Notes: generated by a model not told the origin, from the letters alone. 29,054 nt of DNA from Eubacteriales Family XIII. Incertae Sedis bacterium (GCA_031278145.1 JAITLA010000011.1:1-29054); one strand, 5' to 3'; counted from the stretch's first letter, positions 7,300-15,525 are shown. A program made the numbers and translations.

Positions 7300-7327
7300 G
7301 TTCTTCCTCCTTTATTTCCGGTCCGAC
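7272..7327 (-). promoter_or_regulatory. Nested stem-loop around a strong ribosome site
   Basis: Perfect 7-base arms GTCGGAC (7272-7278) and GTCCGAC (7321-7327) enclose a second stem, TTGCT with AGCAA (arms 7284-7288 and 7295-7299). On the minus strand the AAAGGAGG lies in the internal loop and the TTG start lies in the inner stem. This geometry could control translation of the 32-residue frame. Confidence 0.4.
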
Positions 7328-7361
7328 ATCCTATAAACACACGATTCCATCCAAAGTGGCG

Positions 7362-7385
7362 AAGCAGAGTGTAAAAACTCTGCTT
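7362..7385 (-). terminator. Stem-loop after the AI-2E-family gene
   Basis: A perfect 9-bp stem (AAGCAGAGT at 7362-7370 with ACTCTGCTT at 7377-7385) and 6-base loop start two bases after the minus-strand stop codon at 7388. On the minus strand only TT follows the stem; on the plus strand a T-rich stretch follows. It probably protects the 3' end or terminates weakly. Confidence 0.5.
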
Positions 7386-7387
7386 TG

Positions 7388-8518
7388 TCATTTTGCGTCG
7401 TCCCGCGTTTTTCGAGGCTTCTTGCGCTTCAGCCCCGCAAGCGGGCGGCGGAGCACTTCAAGGAAGGATTGTTCGGGCTTGAAGGCCTTCGCGTAATCCA
7501 CCTCGAATACGTTCAACAGGAATATGAACAGCGGCACGCCTATCAGCAGGCCCCACACGTGCAGGTAGTGCTCGGCGACGAGCAGGATGATGAACACCAA
7601 GCTCATGGGCAGGGCCGTTTTGCTTGACATGAGCCTGGGATTCAGGACATAGGCTTCGATGGCGTGTATGACGGCGATCATGATAAGCACGGCCAGCACC
7701 TTTGCGAAGCCGCCGAGGTTGAAGGCGACGACCGAAAGGGGGATCAGGGACAGGATGACGCCCGCGACCGGTATGAGCCCGAGCGTGAAGATCATGATGC
7801 CGAGGGCGAGCACCTGCGGGAAGCCCATGATGCTGAGGGCCACCGCAGACAGGATGCAGTTAATGAAGGCGATCATCACCTGCACGTCCATGACTTTCGC
7901 AAAGGAGCGCGCGAAATTGCTCCCGAAGTTCAGAAAGTACGCGTAGAGAAAGGATATGCGGCTGTTTTCCAAGGTGTTTCCGAATTTTTTCAGCTTGTCT
8001 TTCTCGATCAGGAGCAGGAAGCTCAGGAGCAGGGCCAAGAGGAAGTTGACGCTGAAGCTGCCGAACCAGGTGAGCCAGGTGAGGAGCAGATTCCCGGCTT
8101 CGCTTATGTAGGATTCGACGTCGAGGTGGGAGAGCACCTCGACCAAGCGCGCGTCCAAGGACCGGCTGAGGCTCTCCACGTCGAAGTTGCGGAAGATCTC
8201 GGCGATGGCCGTAATCTGCGACGCCAGCACGGGCGCGAAGCGGATGCTCGCCAAGGTGAGCATGGCGATGAAGAGCAGATACAGCGTGAGCAGGATCAGC
8301 CAGTCGGGCAGCTTTTCGGCTATGAGGCCGCCGCGCCTGTTGATGAAGCGCAAAAGGCGGAAGAACACAAAACCCATGATGAAGGTCAACAGAACAATCG
8401 TAAGCATATACCATATGGTTATGAGCAGGAGCGACAAAACCACTATGGAAATGATTCTTGTCTTGGAATCGAATTTCTGCGGCGCGCGTTCGTTTTGCGG
8501 TTTGTTTTCTTCCATCAT
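7388..8518 (-). CDS. AI-2E family transporter (UPF0118/DUF20)
   Basis: Polytopic membrane protein of 376 residues. The layout is typical of the AI-2E/PerM/UPF0118 family: two or three N-terminal hydrophobic segments, a soluble amphipathic region (about 100-160), then a cluster of C-terminal membrane segments containing the family-type stretches FTLGLIPVAGVILSLIPL and VIHAIEAYVLNPRLMSSKT. A basic tail (LKRKKPRKTRDDAK) follows. Reported roles in the family include autoinducer-2 export and Na+/H+ antiport, so the substrate is open. The start is ATGATG at 8518/8515 with no ribosome site; the promoter places the transcript start at or beside this ATG, suggesting leaderless translation. No chemical-signal genes lie nearby. 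Confidence 0.88.
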   Translation of the reverse strand: MMEENKPQNERAPQKFDSKTRIISIVVLSLLLITIWYMLTIVLLTFIMGFVFFRLLRFINRRGGLIAEKLPDWLILLTLYLLFIAMLTLASIRFAPVLASQITAIAEIFRNFDVESLSRSLDARLVEVLSHLDVESYISEAGNLLLTWLTWFGSFSVNFLLALLLSFLLLIEKDKLKKFGNTLENSRISFLYAYFLNFGSNFARSFAKVMDVQVMIAFINCILSAVALSIMGFPQVLALGIMIFTLGLIPVAGVILSLIPLSVVAFNLGGFAKVLAVLIMIAVIHAIEAYVLNPRLMSSKTALPMSLVFIILLVAEHYLHVWGLLIGVPLFIFLLNVFEVDYAKAFKPEQSFLEVLRRPLAGLKRKKPRKTRDDAK

Positions 8519-8524
8519 ATGAAT

Positions 8525-8553
8525 ATATTATTATACATCGGCCTTGGTGTCAA
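8525..8553 (-). promoter_or_regulatory. Promoter giving a leaderless AI-2E-family transcript
   Basis: On the minus strand, a perfect TTGACA (8553-8548) is followed after 17 bases by TAATAT (8530-8525). The predicted transcription start, six or seven bases on, coincides with the ATG at 8518. An overlapping TATAAT (8535-8530) has a spacing of only 12 from the same -35 box. Confidence 0.55.
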
Positions 8554-8629
8554 TCGTTCGGCGGAGTTTTTCTTTTTGGCTTGGTAACTACTCGTTACAG
8601 TTCACAGGCGGGCGGCCTTGGGCTTGAGG

Positions 8630-9184
8630 TCAGTAACGATTGGGTTTGTTTGCCGCGGGCGGTTTTGCGGGTCGCTTGCGGCTGAGGCCCGCGCCGACGG
8701 CGATGGCGGAAACGCCCTGCAATATGAAGATTCCGCCCAGAATTCCCGACAGGCCGATCTCGGGCAGGAAGGGCCGGAAGAAGCCGTAGACGCCCATCGC
8801 GCCGCTCAGGAGGCCGAGGACGAAAATCGCGCGCCGAAAGCCGGCCGATTCGCCCGCCATGTCCACGGCGCCGGCCACGCGCATGGCGCCGGCCGCCGCC
8901 AGCCAGACGCCGAATACCGCCGGCGCGGCATCGCCGTCCGCTATGCGGTTTTGCAGCGTCACGGCGGACAGGATCAGGGCCGACAGGCCATCCGCCAGGA
9001 ACCAGCCCGGCACGCCGAGGCTGCGGCGCGCGAGGAAGTACATGAGCGTCCCGATCAGGCCGAAGGCCAGCAGGGCCGCGCCCGCGACAAAGGCCAGCGC
9101 GGCAAAGGTCTGCCCCTCGTTGACCAGAAAGAAAATGCCTGCGGCTATGGGTATGAGCCCGGAAACAAACAAAGGGATTCGCAC
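8630..9184 (-). CDS. DUF308/HdeD-like membrane protein
   Basis: Small membrane protein of 184 residues with about six hydrophobic segments arranged as repeated helical pairs, as in the HdeD/DUF308 family. Examples are PLFVSGLIPIAAGIFFLV at the N-terminus, AALAFVAGAALLAFGLIG, and a C-terminal ILGGIFILQGVSAIAVGAGL. It ends in a short basic tail. HdeD of E. coli is linked to acid resistance, but most members have no assigned role. The start is GTG at 9184, preceded by AGGAAAGGCGG at good spacing; no ATG lies near the first membrane segment. It follows dinB by 20 bases and is probably co-transcribed. Confidence 0.75.
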   Translation of the reverse strand: MRIPLFVSGLIPIAAGIFFLVNEGQTFAALAFVAGAALLAFGLIGTLMYFLARRSLGVPGWFLADGLSALILSAVTLQNRIADGDAAPAVFGVWLAAAGAMRVAGAVDMAGESAGFRRAIFVLGLLSGAMGVYGFFRPFLPEIGLSGILGGIFILQGVSAIAVGAGLSRKRPAKPPAANKPNRY

Positions 9185-9204
9185 AATATCCGCCTTTCCT
9201 GTTT

Positions 9205-10449
9205 TCAATCGTTCGGCGCCTCGTCGATCCGCTCGTCGAGCTCGATGCCGATGTCGTTGTGCAAGATGCTGCCAAAGGTGATGGCGCCGTCGCCGTATTT
9301 GCGGCGGATGTTGTCCAGCGCCTGATCGATGCGCGCGCCGCGCGCCCGGCCCGCGTCCGGCGTCAGGCCGTCCGCGCCGAAGAAGCTGAGCTGCTCCGCC
9401 GCGTCGCCGTCCCGCAGGTTGCCGCCCGTGACCGCGATCAGGCGTATCGGCTCGTCGCGTCCCCACGCGCGCTCGATCAGGGCCATGGCGGCGCCGATGA
9501 TCTCTTCCGTCACGTCGGTGGCGACGGCAAGCCGCTTCTGCCGCGATATGGTCTTGAAATAGGGATCCTTGATATCGACCTTCACGGAGCGGCATTTGAG
9601 CCCGTATTTTCGCAGGCGGCCGGCCACGGTATCGGACAGGGCCGTCACGCCCGTGCGAATTTCGTCCGGGCCCCTGATGTCGCGCTTGAAGGTGATCCCG
9701 TTGCCAACGGACTTGATGCGGCGGCGCTCCGCGGCAAGGCGCACGGGGCTATCGTCCGTGCCGTTGGCGTAGTCGTGCAGCATGGCGCCCTGCTTGCCGA
9801 GCCACGAAACGAGCACGCTCCTGTCGCAGGCGGCCAGGCCGCCTATCGTCCGGATGCCCTTGCTCGCCAGCTTCGCCGCCGTCGCGCCGCCCACGAAGAA
9901 GAGCGCCCCGACCGGCAGGGGCCACAAAAGCGCGCGGTAATTCTCGCGATCTATCACCGTGGTGGCGTCCGGTTTTTTGTATTCGGAGCCCATCTTCGCA
10001 AACACTTTGCCAAACGACACGCCGACGGACAGCGTGAGCCCGAGCTCGCCGCGAACGGTTTCGCGGATGCGGTCGGCGATTGCGCGCCCGTCGCCGAACA
10101 GCAGGCCGCTCCCGGTCACGTCGAGCCAGGATTCGTCTATGCTGAAGGGCTCCGTCATGTCCGTGAAGCGGTAATAGATCTCGTTGACCAAGGCGCAGTA
10201 TTCGCGATATTTTTCATGATGCGCTCGCAGGAGCACAAGCTCCGGGCATTTTCTGCGGGCGCTCCATATCGTTTCCGCGGTGGATACGCCGAAGGCTTTG
10301 GCCCGCTCGTTCTTCGCCAGAACGATGCCGTGTCTGGCGGCGGGATCGCCGCAGACGGCCACGGGCCGCTCGGCCAGCTCCGGCTTGGAAAGCAGCTCCA
10401 CGGAGGCGTAGAAGGCATTCATATCGCAATGCAGTATGACCCTGTCCAT
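9205..10449 (-). CDS. dinB: DNA polymerase IV (Y-family)
   Basis: Y-family translesion DNA polymerase of 414 residues. The palm motif DMNAFYASVE near the N-terminus carries the first metal-binding Asp and a Tyr in the steric-gate position. SIDESWLDVTG holds the second acidic pair, and EYKKPDATTVI corresponds to the conserved KP-x-x-T/A segment. The helix-hairpin-helix thumb region (GIRTIGGLAACD) and a little-finger domain follow. A β-clamp-binding motif is possible in AEQLSFFGAD (QLSFF). I took ATG at 10449 because the family begins MDRxILHxDMNAF; ribosome site strength is poor, and an ATG at 10464 or 10485 is possible. No LexA-type box is obvious upstream. A DUF308 gene follows in the same unit. 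Confidence 0.93.
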   Translation of the reverse strand: MDRVILHCDMNAFYASVELLSKPELAERPVAVCGDPAARHGIVLAKNERAKAFGVSTAETIWSARRKCPELVLLRAHHEKYREYCALVNEIYYRFTDMTEPFSIDESWLDVTGSGLLFGDGRAIADRIRETVRGELGLTLSVGVSFGKVFAKMGSEYKKPDATTVIDRENYRALLWPLPVGALFFVGGATAAKLASKGIRTIGGLAACDRSVLVSWLGKQGAMLHDYANGTDDSPVRLAAERRRIKSVGNGITFKRDIRGPDEIRTGVTALSDTVAGRLRKYGLKCRSVKVDIKDPYFKTISRQKRLAVATDVTEEIIGAAMALIERAWGRDEPIRLIAVTGGNLRDGDAAEQLSFFGADGLTPDAGRARGARIDQALDNIRRKYGDGAITFGSILHNDIGIELDERIDEAPND

Positions 10450-10559
10450 GATTACCGGCCCCATGACGGCACTTCGCGCCGCCACAAATCGTCCGTGAAA
10501 ACAATATCGACGCGAGGGATATTCCCTGTATGTGTCAGTAAATTAAATGCCCTCCGGGC

Positions 10560-10583
10560 AGTGTGAAAAAGTATTTTCACACT
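10560..10583. promoter_or_regulatory. Perfect palindrome between dinB and the RACo gene
   Basis: AGTGTGAAAA (10560-10569) and TTTTCACACT (10574-10583) form a perfect 10-base inverted repeat with a 4-base centre. It lies between divergently oriented genes, about 110 bases from the dinB start and 80 bases from the -10 box of the next gene. It could be an operator. As RNA it would be a hairpin without a proper T-tract. A small GCCC/GGGC hairpin abuts it at 10549-10559. Confidence 0.45.
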
Positions 10584-10658
10584 TATCATACCGCAAAACA
10601 CCGGTAAAAGCAAATCCTATTGTAACCACTCCGGCGTATGGTCTTGCGCAATGATGTA

Positions 10659-10667
10659 TGCTATAAT
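10659..10667 (+). promoter_or_regulatory. Extended -10 promoter of the RACo-like gene
   Basis: TGCTATAAT gives a perfect -10 (10662-10667) with TGn extension. No good -35 lies at 17 bases. Transcription would begin near 10674, leaving a leader of about 50 bases before the ATG at 10723. Confidence 0.5.
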
Positions 10668-10722
10668 TACGGTGAGGCTCCGGAGCGTTGGTATTTTTGG
10701 TTTTTACAGTAGGAGGCAAGTG

Positions 10723-12399
10723 ATGCGAATGCATACCGTGACATTTCTCCCGGAGGGGCGGACCGTGCGCGTCGCGTCCGGCACGCGCATAGCGGAGGCG
10801 GCGCGCGCGGCCGGCATCCCGTTCGAAACCCCGTGCGGCGGCGCCTCGATCTGCGGCAAGTGCAAGGTGAAGCTCGCGGCGGAGGCGTTGCCGCGCGTGG
10901 AGCAAGGCGGCGCGTGCCTCCTGTGCGAGGAGGAGAGGGCCGAGGGCTGCGTCCTCGCCTGCGCCACGAGCATCCGCGGCGATATCCGCGTCACGCTCCC
11001 CGCGCGCGGCGACGCGTGGACGCAGATCCAAATCTCCGGGCGCGACGCGTCCTCCGACGCGGCGCTCGCGCCGGAATTCGGCAAGGACTACGCGCCGGAG
11101 CGGGACGAAACCACCGTATACGCGGGCGGCGCGCCGCGCGGCGTCGAGGAGGGGGACACGCGCGGCGCGCTCTACGGCATCGTCGCGGACATCGGCACGA
11201 CCACGCTGGTGGCGGAGCTCGTGGATATGACGAGCGGCAGGACGATGGCGGCGCTTTCTTCCGTGAATCCGCAGACCGCATACGGGCAGGACGTGCTGTC
11301 GCGCATCAAGTTCGCCTCCGATCCGCAGGGGCTCGCCACGCTGCACGGCCTGCTGCTGTCGGAGCTCAACGGCTTGACGGCGGGCCTTTGCGCGCGGGCG
11401 GGCATCGGCGCGGATTGCGTCTACGAGATCGTGCTGAGCGGCAACACCGCGATGCTACACCTCGCCATGAAGCTGGATCCGGCCCCCTTGGGCAGGGTCC
11501 CCTTCGTTTCGCGGCTGCGGGGCGGGGAGAGCTTCGGCGCCGCAGAGAGCGGCTTTGCGATATCGCCCCTCGGCCGCGTGTACCTGCCGCCGATCCTCTC
11601 CGCCTACGTGGGCGCGGACATCACCGCAGGCATCCTCGCGGCAAGGCTCCACGAGCGCGCGGGGCGCAGCCTGTTCATAGACATCGGCACGAACGGCGAG
11701 ATGGTCATGGCCGACAACGGCAGGCTCTGCGCCGCCTCCGCGGCGGCGGGCCCCGCCTTCGAGGGCATGAACATCCGCTTCGGCATGCGCGCGGCAACGG
11801 GCGCGATAGAGCGCTTCACGATAGACGGCACGGGCGAGCCCGTCCTGCGCACAATCGGCGACGCGCCGCCCGCAGGCATCTGCGGCAGCGGGCTTATCGA
11901 TATCGTGGGGGAGCTCGTCGCGCACGGCGTCATAGACGAAACGGGCAGGTTTGCGGAGGCGGACGCGCTGCCGCCGCCGCTCGCCGCCCGCATGACGGAG
12001 GATGCGGGGAAGCCCGCTTTTTCGGTCGCGCCCGGCATACCGCTCACGCAGCGGGACGTCCGTCAGGTGCAGCTGGCGAAGGGCGCGCTGCGCGCGGGCG
12101 TCGAAACCCTGCTCGCAATCGTCAAAACGAGCGCGGAGCGGCTCGACCGCGTGCTGATCGCGGGCGCCTTCGGCTACCGGCTGCGCGCGGAGAGCCTCAT
12201 TCACATGGGTCTGCTGCCCGCCGCCTGCGCCGGAAGGATTGAATTCCTCGGCAACACGTCGCAGTCGGGCGGCCGGGCCTTCCTGCTGAACCGCGCGCAT
12301 CGCGCAAGGATCGCGGCGCTCGTCCCCGCGACGGAGGTCGTCGAGCTCGCCAACCGCGCGGATTTCAACGATCTCTTTATAGACTGCCTGAATTTTTGA
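10723..12399 (+). CDS. RACo-like corrinoid protein activator (ferredoxin-ASKHA, DUF4445)
   Basis: A 558-residue protein of the RamA/RACo-type group that uses ATP to reductively reactivate cobalamin in corrinoid methyltransferase proteins. The N-terminal domain (about 1-90) is a plant-type [2Fe-2S] ferredoxin with Cys at 38, 44 and 47 (CGGASICGKC) and a later Cys, probably 80 (GCVLAC). The large ASKHA-like ATPase region follows, with nucleotide-fold motifs IVADIGTTTLVAELVD, LFIDIGTNGEMVM and VLIAGAFGYRL. It is somewhat shorter than typical RACo (a shortened linker region). The start follows a perfect AGGAGG at six bases; an ATG at 10729 is an alternative. No methyltransferase or corrinoid protein is in the window, so the partner is unknown. 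A UspA-like gene lies downstream. Confidence 0.85.
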   Translation: MRMHTVTFLPEGRTVRVASGTRIAEAARAAGIPFETPCGGASICGKCKVKLAAEALPRVEQGGACLLCEEERAEGCVLACATSIRGDIRVTLPARGDAWTQIQISGRDASSDAALAPEFGKDYAPERDETTVYAGGAPRGVEEGDTRGALYGIVADIGTTTLVAELVDMTSGRTMAALSSVNPQTAYGQDVLSRIKFASDPQGLATLHGLLLSELNGLTAGLCARAGIGADCVYEIVLSGNTAMLHLAMKLDPAPLGRVPFVSRLRGGESFGAAESGFAISPLGRVYLPPILSAYVGADITAGILAARLHERAGRSLFIDIGTNGEMVMADNGRLCAASAAAGPAFEGMNIRFGMRAATGAIERFTIDGTGEPVLRTIGDAPPAGICGSGLIDIVGELVAHGVIDETGRFAEADALPPPLAARMTEDAGKPAFSVAPGIPLTQRDVRQVQLAKGALRAGVETLLAIVKTSAERLDRVLIAGAFGYRLRAESLIHMGLLPAACAGRIEFLGNTSQSGGRAFLLNRAHRARIAALVPATEVVELANRADFNDLFIDCLNF

Positions 12400-12524
12400 C
12401 GCGTGATCGCGTTGGGCTTGATTAGAGCGGGAGCGAAAGGGGTAATACTTATCCGGTAGGGATTATTGACCGCCGAACGCCGGGGTCATACGGGACGTCG
12501 AATCGCAACGCGATGGGGTCAAGC

Positions 12525-12902
12525 ATGAAAAACATTATGGTATGCGTAACGCAGCAAAGGACCTGTGACCGACTGATCAAATACGGCAGGGATCTGCTCG
12601 GCGACGATCCGGGCGAGCTCTTTGTCATCCATGTCGCCAACGACCGTTACAGCATTCTGGGCAGCTCCGGGGAGGGTGAGGCGCTCGACTATCTGTACGA
12701 GAAGGCGAAGGAATACGACGCGAGCCTGACGGTGCTCAAATCCGACGATGTGCTCACGACGCTGTCCGAGCAGGCGCAGAAGAACCGCGCGGACATCGTG
12801 GTTATGGGCGAGTCGCGGGAGGACTTCGCCCCCTCCGGCATGGCGGCGAAGCTGGAGGCGCGGCTCGCGCGGGGTACGCGTCTTTTCGTGATCCCGGCAT
12901 GA
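12525..12902 (+). CDS. UspA-like (universal stress/adenine-nucleotide α-hydrolase fold) protein
   Basis: A small cytoplasmic protein of 125 residues. It opens with KNIMVCVTQQRTCDRLI and has a central LFVIHVAND strand, then ADIVVMGESRED and a final basic RGTRLFVIPA, an order typical of a single-domain Usp/KdpD-type nucleotide-binding fold. The classic G-x2-G-x9-G-S/T ATP motif is not obvious, so ligand binding is uncertain. The start at 12525 gives a family-like N-terminus; ATG at 12513 is in frame and would add four residues. Neither has a strong ribosome site. It follows the RACo-like gene by about 125 bases and converges on pyk. Confidence 0.72.
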   Translation: MKNIMVCVTQQRTCDRLIKYGRDLLGDDPGELFVIHVANDRYSILGSSGEGEALDYLYEKAKEYDASLTVLKSDDVLTTLSEQAQKNRADIVVMGESREDFAPSGMAAKLEARLARGTRLFVIPA

Positions 12903-13035
12903 GGCGGAAAAGACCTTGGGCTTGGTAAGCCACTCCGCTCTTCGCAACGCCGCAAAGGCCACGACTTTTTTGCACGGGGAAGAACGGGCGAGGCGGCGGG
13001 ACGATTGAAATATCAGGGCGCAGGCCGCAATTTTA

Positions 13036-14469
13036 TCAGAACGGCTGTCCGATTTCGTGAATGCGCAGCATGTTCGTGCCGCCGCTGATCCCGAGCGGGA
13101 TGCCGGCGGTTATGACGATCACATCCCCTTCATCCACGAGGCTCAGGCGCATGCAGTGCCGTATGACGTCCCTGAAGAATTCCTGCTGATCGTCGAGGCG
13201 CTCCATGCGATAGGCGGTCACGCCCCAGACGAGCGAGAGCTGCCGCACAACCTGATCGTTGAGCGAAAACGCGATGATCTTGGACTTGGGTCTGTGCTTG
13301 GAGATCATCAGCGCCGTGTTACCGGAGGACGTGGGCGTGACGATGGCCTGCGCATTCAGGCTGTCCGCGCTGTTCACGGTGCAGAAGCCGATCACGCCCG
13401 TCACGTCGCGGTTGCCGCCGGTTCGCCGATCCCGATAGAGCCGGCTGTGTCCGATGGCGCCCTCCGCCGCGACGGCCACATCCACCATCATCTTCACCGC
13501 TTCGAGCGGATACTTTCCGGACGCGGTCTCGCCGGAGAGCATGATCACGTCCGTGCCGTCCAAAACGGCGTTGGCGACGTCGGCCACCTCCGCGCGCGTC
13601 GGCCGCGGGTTGCGGATCATCGAATCCATCATCTGCGTGGCCGTGATGACGAATTTGCCGTTGCTGTTGCAGCGCTTGATGACCTCCTTCTGTATCAGGG
13701 GCACCTCCTCCGGCGGGATCTCCACGCCGAGATCGCCGCGGGCGACCATGACGCCGTCGGAGGCCGCGATGATTTCATCGATGTTGTCCGCGCCCTCCCT
13801 GTTTTCTATCTTGGATATGATCTTGATCCGCTGCCCGCCCAGCACCGCGAGGAATTTGCGGATCTCCTGCACGTCGGCGGCCGTGCGGATGAAGGAGGCC
13901 GCGATGAAGTCCACATCCTGCTCGATGCCGAACTCTATGTCGTCCTTGTCTTTGTCCGACAGGGCCGGCAGATCCAGATGCACGCCGGGCAGGTTGATGC
14001 TCTTGCGGTCCTTCACAACGCCGCCGTTGTGCACGGTGCAGAGCACGCGCGCACCGTCGCTCTCGTCAACCGTCAGCCCGATAAGCCCGTCGTCTATCAG
14101 GATCCGGTCCCCGGGCTTCACGATGCTCGCGAGCGCCGGATAGCTCGTGCCGCAGCATTCGGCGTTGCCGATGATCTCCTCCGTGACGATTGTGAATTTT
14201 TGGCCTTCCGCAAGCTCGACTTGCCCGTCCGCGAAGGTTCCCGTGCGGATCTCGGGCCCCTTTGTGTCCAGGATGACGGCGATGGGCAGCTCAAGCTCCG
14301 CGCGCAGCTCCTTGATCAGATCTATCTTCTCTTTGTGATCGGGATACGAGCCGTGGGAAAAGTTCAGGCGGGCGGCGTTCATGCCGGCCAGCATCATGTT
14401 GCGCAGGATCTCCCTGTCCGTGCAGGCGGGGCCTATTGTGCAGATCAGCTTTGTGCGTTTTTCACTCAT
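13036..14469 (-). CDS. pyk: Pyruvate kinase
   Basis: A 477-residue glycolytic enzyme transferring phosphate from phosphoenolpyruvate to ADP. Conserved segments are intact: NFSHGSYPDH, DTKGPEIRTG, SKIENREGADNIDEI, MVARGDLGVEIPPEEVPLIQK (active-site Lys, Asp and Glu region) and the K+/substrate loop TQMMDSMIRNPRPTRAEVAD. The domain order A-B-A-C is complete, and the extra C-terminal PEP-utiliser domain found in Bacillus enzymes is absent. The ATG at 14469 follows GGGGAG at about nine bases; the open frame upstream overlaps pfkA out of frame and is not real. It follows pfkA by 25 bases, so the two committed steps of glycolysis are co-transcribed. Confidence 0.96.
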   Translation of the reverse strand: MSEKRTKLICTIGPACTDREILRNMMLAGMNAARLNFSHGSYPDHKEKIDLIKELRAELELPIAVILDTKGPEIRTGTFADGQVELAEGQKFTIVTEEIIGNAECCGTSYPALASIVKPGDRILIDDGLIGLTVDESDGARVLCTVHNGGVVKDRKSINLPGVHLDLPALSDKDKDDIEFGIEQDVDFIAASFIRTAADVQEIRKFLAVLGGQRIKIISKIENREGADNIDEIIAASDGVMVARGDLGVEIPPEEVPLIQKEVIKRCNSNGKFVITATQMMDSMIRNPRPTRAEVADVANAVLDGTDVIMLSGETASGKYPLEAVKMMVDVAVAAEGAIGHSRLYRDRRTGGNRDVTGVIGFCTVNSADSLNAQAIVTPTSSGNTALMISKHRPKSKIIAFSLNDQVVRQLSLVWGVTAYRMERLDDQQEFFRDVIRHCMRLSLVDEGDVIVITAGIPLGISGGTNMLRIHEIGQPF

Positions 14470-14494
14470 AACGATGTTCTCCCCTTTGGCGCTA

Positions 14495-15457
14495 TCAGAT
14501 TGACAGGATTTCCGCCAAGTCGTTGATGTCGCTGTTATACTCGCGCTCCATCCGCAGCGCGTCTTCCAGATCGTAATGCACGATCTCCGTTCCGCGAATG
14601 CCGATGGCGCGGCTCGCCGAATCGTCCCGCAGGAGCTCGACCGCCTTGTAGCCCATGCGGCTCGCGAGCATCCTGTCCCGGCCGGTCGGAGAACCGCCGC
14701 GTTGGATGTAGGCGAGCACGACCACCTTCGTATCGAGGCCCGTCCGTTCATGGATAAGGTCCGCCAGTTCCTGCGTGGTAATGGTTACGCCTTCCGCCTT
14801 TATGATGATGCTGTGCAGCTTGCCTCTGTTCTTTCCCTGTATCAGCTTGCGGCAGATCGCGTTGATGTTGGGCTCGACCTCGGGGATCAGCACCGTTTCC
14901 GCGCCGCCGCAGAGCCCGGCGTAGAGGGCGATGTCGCCGCAGCTCCTGCCCATCACCTCTATGACCGTGCTGCGCTCGTGCGACGACGAGGTGTCGCGGA
15001 TGTTGCCTATGGCCTGCAGCACGGTGTTGACGGAGGTGTCGAAGCCTATCGTGAAATCCGTGTACGGAAGGTCGTTGTCTATGGTGCCCGGCAGTCCGAT
15101 CACGGTCACGCCCGTCCGCGATATGTCGAGGCCCCCTTTCAGGGAACCGTCGCCGCCGATCACCACAAGCCCTTCTATCTCGAAGTTCTCAAGCATGTCC
15201 ACGGCACGCTTGAAGCCCTCGGGCTCCATGAAGTGCGCGCTGCGCGCCGTGCGCAGCATGGTGCCGCCGCGCTGGATGATATCCGAAACGGAGGAAACGG
15301 AAAGCTCCCTGATGTCGCCCGCGATCAGGCCCTCGTAGCCCCGCTCTATTCCGTATATTTCCATATTGTTGTAAATGGCGCCGCGCACGACGGCGCGGAT
15401 GGCTGCGTTCATACCGGGCGAATCGCCGCCGCTGGTCAATACACCGATTCGTTTCAT
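14495..15457 (-). CDS. pfkA: ATP-dependent 6-phosphofructokinase
   Basis: This 320-residue enzyme phosphorylates fructose-6-phosphate. Hallmarks of bacterial PfkA: N-terminal LTSGGDSPGMNAAIRAVVR (ATP-binding glycine loop), VVIGGDGSLKG, PGTIDNDLPYTD with the catalytic Asp, EVMGRSCGDIALYAG, and LAYIQRGGSPTGRDR with effector/substrate arginines. The Gly after GGD is Ser-Leu (GGDGS), as expected for ATP-type enzymes. The length matches the classical tetrameric family. The ATG at 15457 follows AAGGAGG. It has a strong promoter just upstream and is followed by pyk. Confidence 0.97.
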   Translation of the reverse strand: MKRIGVLTSGGDSPGMNAAIRAVVRGAIYNNMEIYGIERGYEGLIAGDIRELSVSSVSDIIQRGGTMLRTARSAHFMEPEGFKRAVDMLENFEIEGLVVIGGDGSLKGGLDISRTGVTVIGLPGTIDNDLPYTDFTIGFDTSVNTVLQAIGNIRDTSSSHERSTVIEVMGRSCGDIALYAGLCGGAETVLIPEVEPNINAICRKLIQGKNRGKLHSIIIKAEGVTITTQELADLIHERTGLDTKVVVLAYIQRGGSPTGRDRMLASRMGYKAVELLRDDSASRAIGIRGTEIVHYDLEDALRMEREYNSDINDLAEILSI

Positions 15458-15497
15458 ACCTGTAAATCCTCCTTGCGCCGTCGAGTATTATATACTT

Positions 15498-15525
15498 ATT
15501 ATAGCACTTTTTTCCGACTTAACAA
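15498..15525 (-). promoter_or_regulatory. Promoter of pfkA-pyk
   Basis: On the minus strand, TTGTTA (15525-15520) and a perfect TATAAT (15503-15498) are 16 bases apart. A second perfect TATAAT (15492-15487) lies 11 bases downstream. The start region is followed by the strong pfkA ribosome site, so pfkA-pyk can be expressed independently of dnaE. Confidence 0.7.

Noticed and set aside
10450..10560. LexA/SOS box upstream of dinB
   Set aside because: No CGAAC-N4-GTTCG-type sequence was seen by eye; only other palindromes are present.
12903..13035. Terminator between the UspA-like gene and pyk
   Set aside because: Only a 5-base hairpin (GGCTT/AAGCC) and a detached T-run were found; neither forms a convincing terminator.
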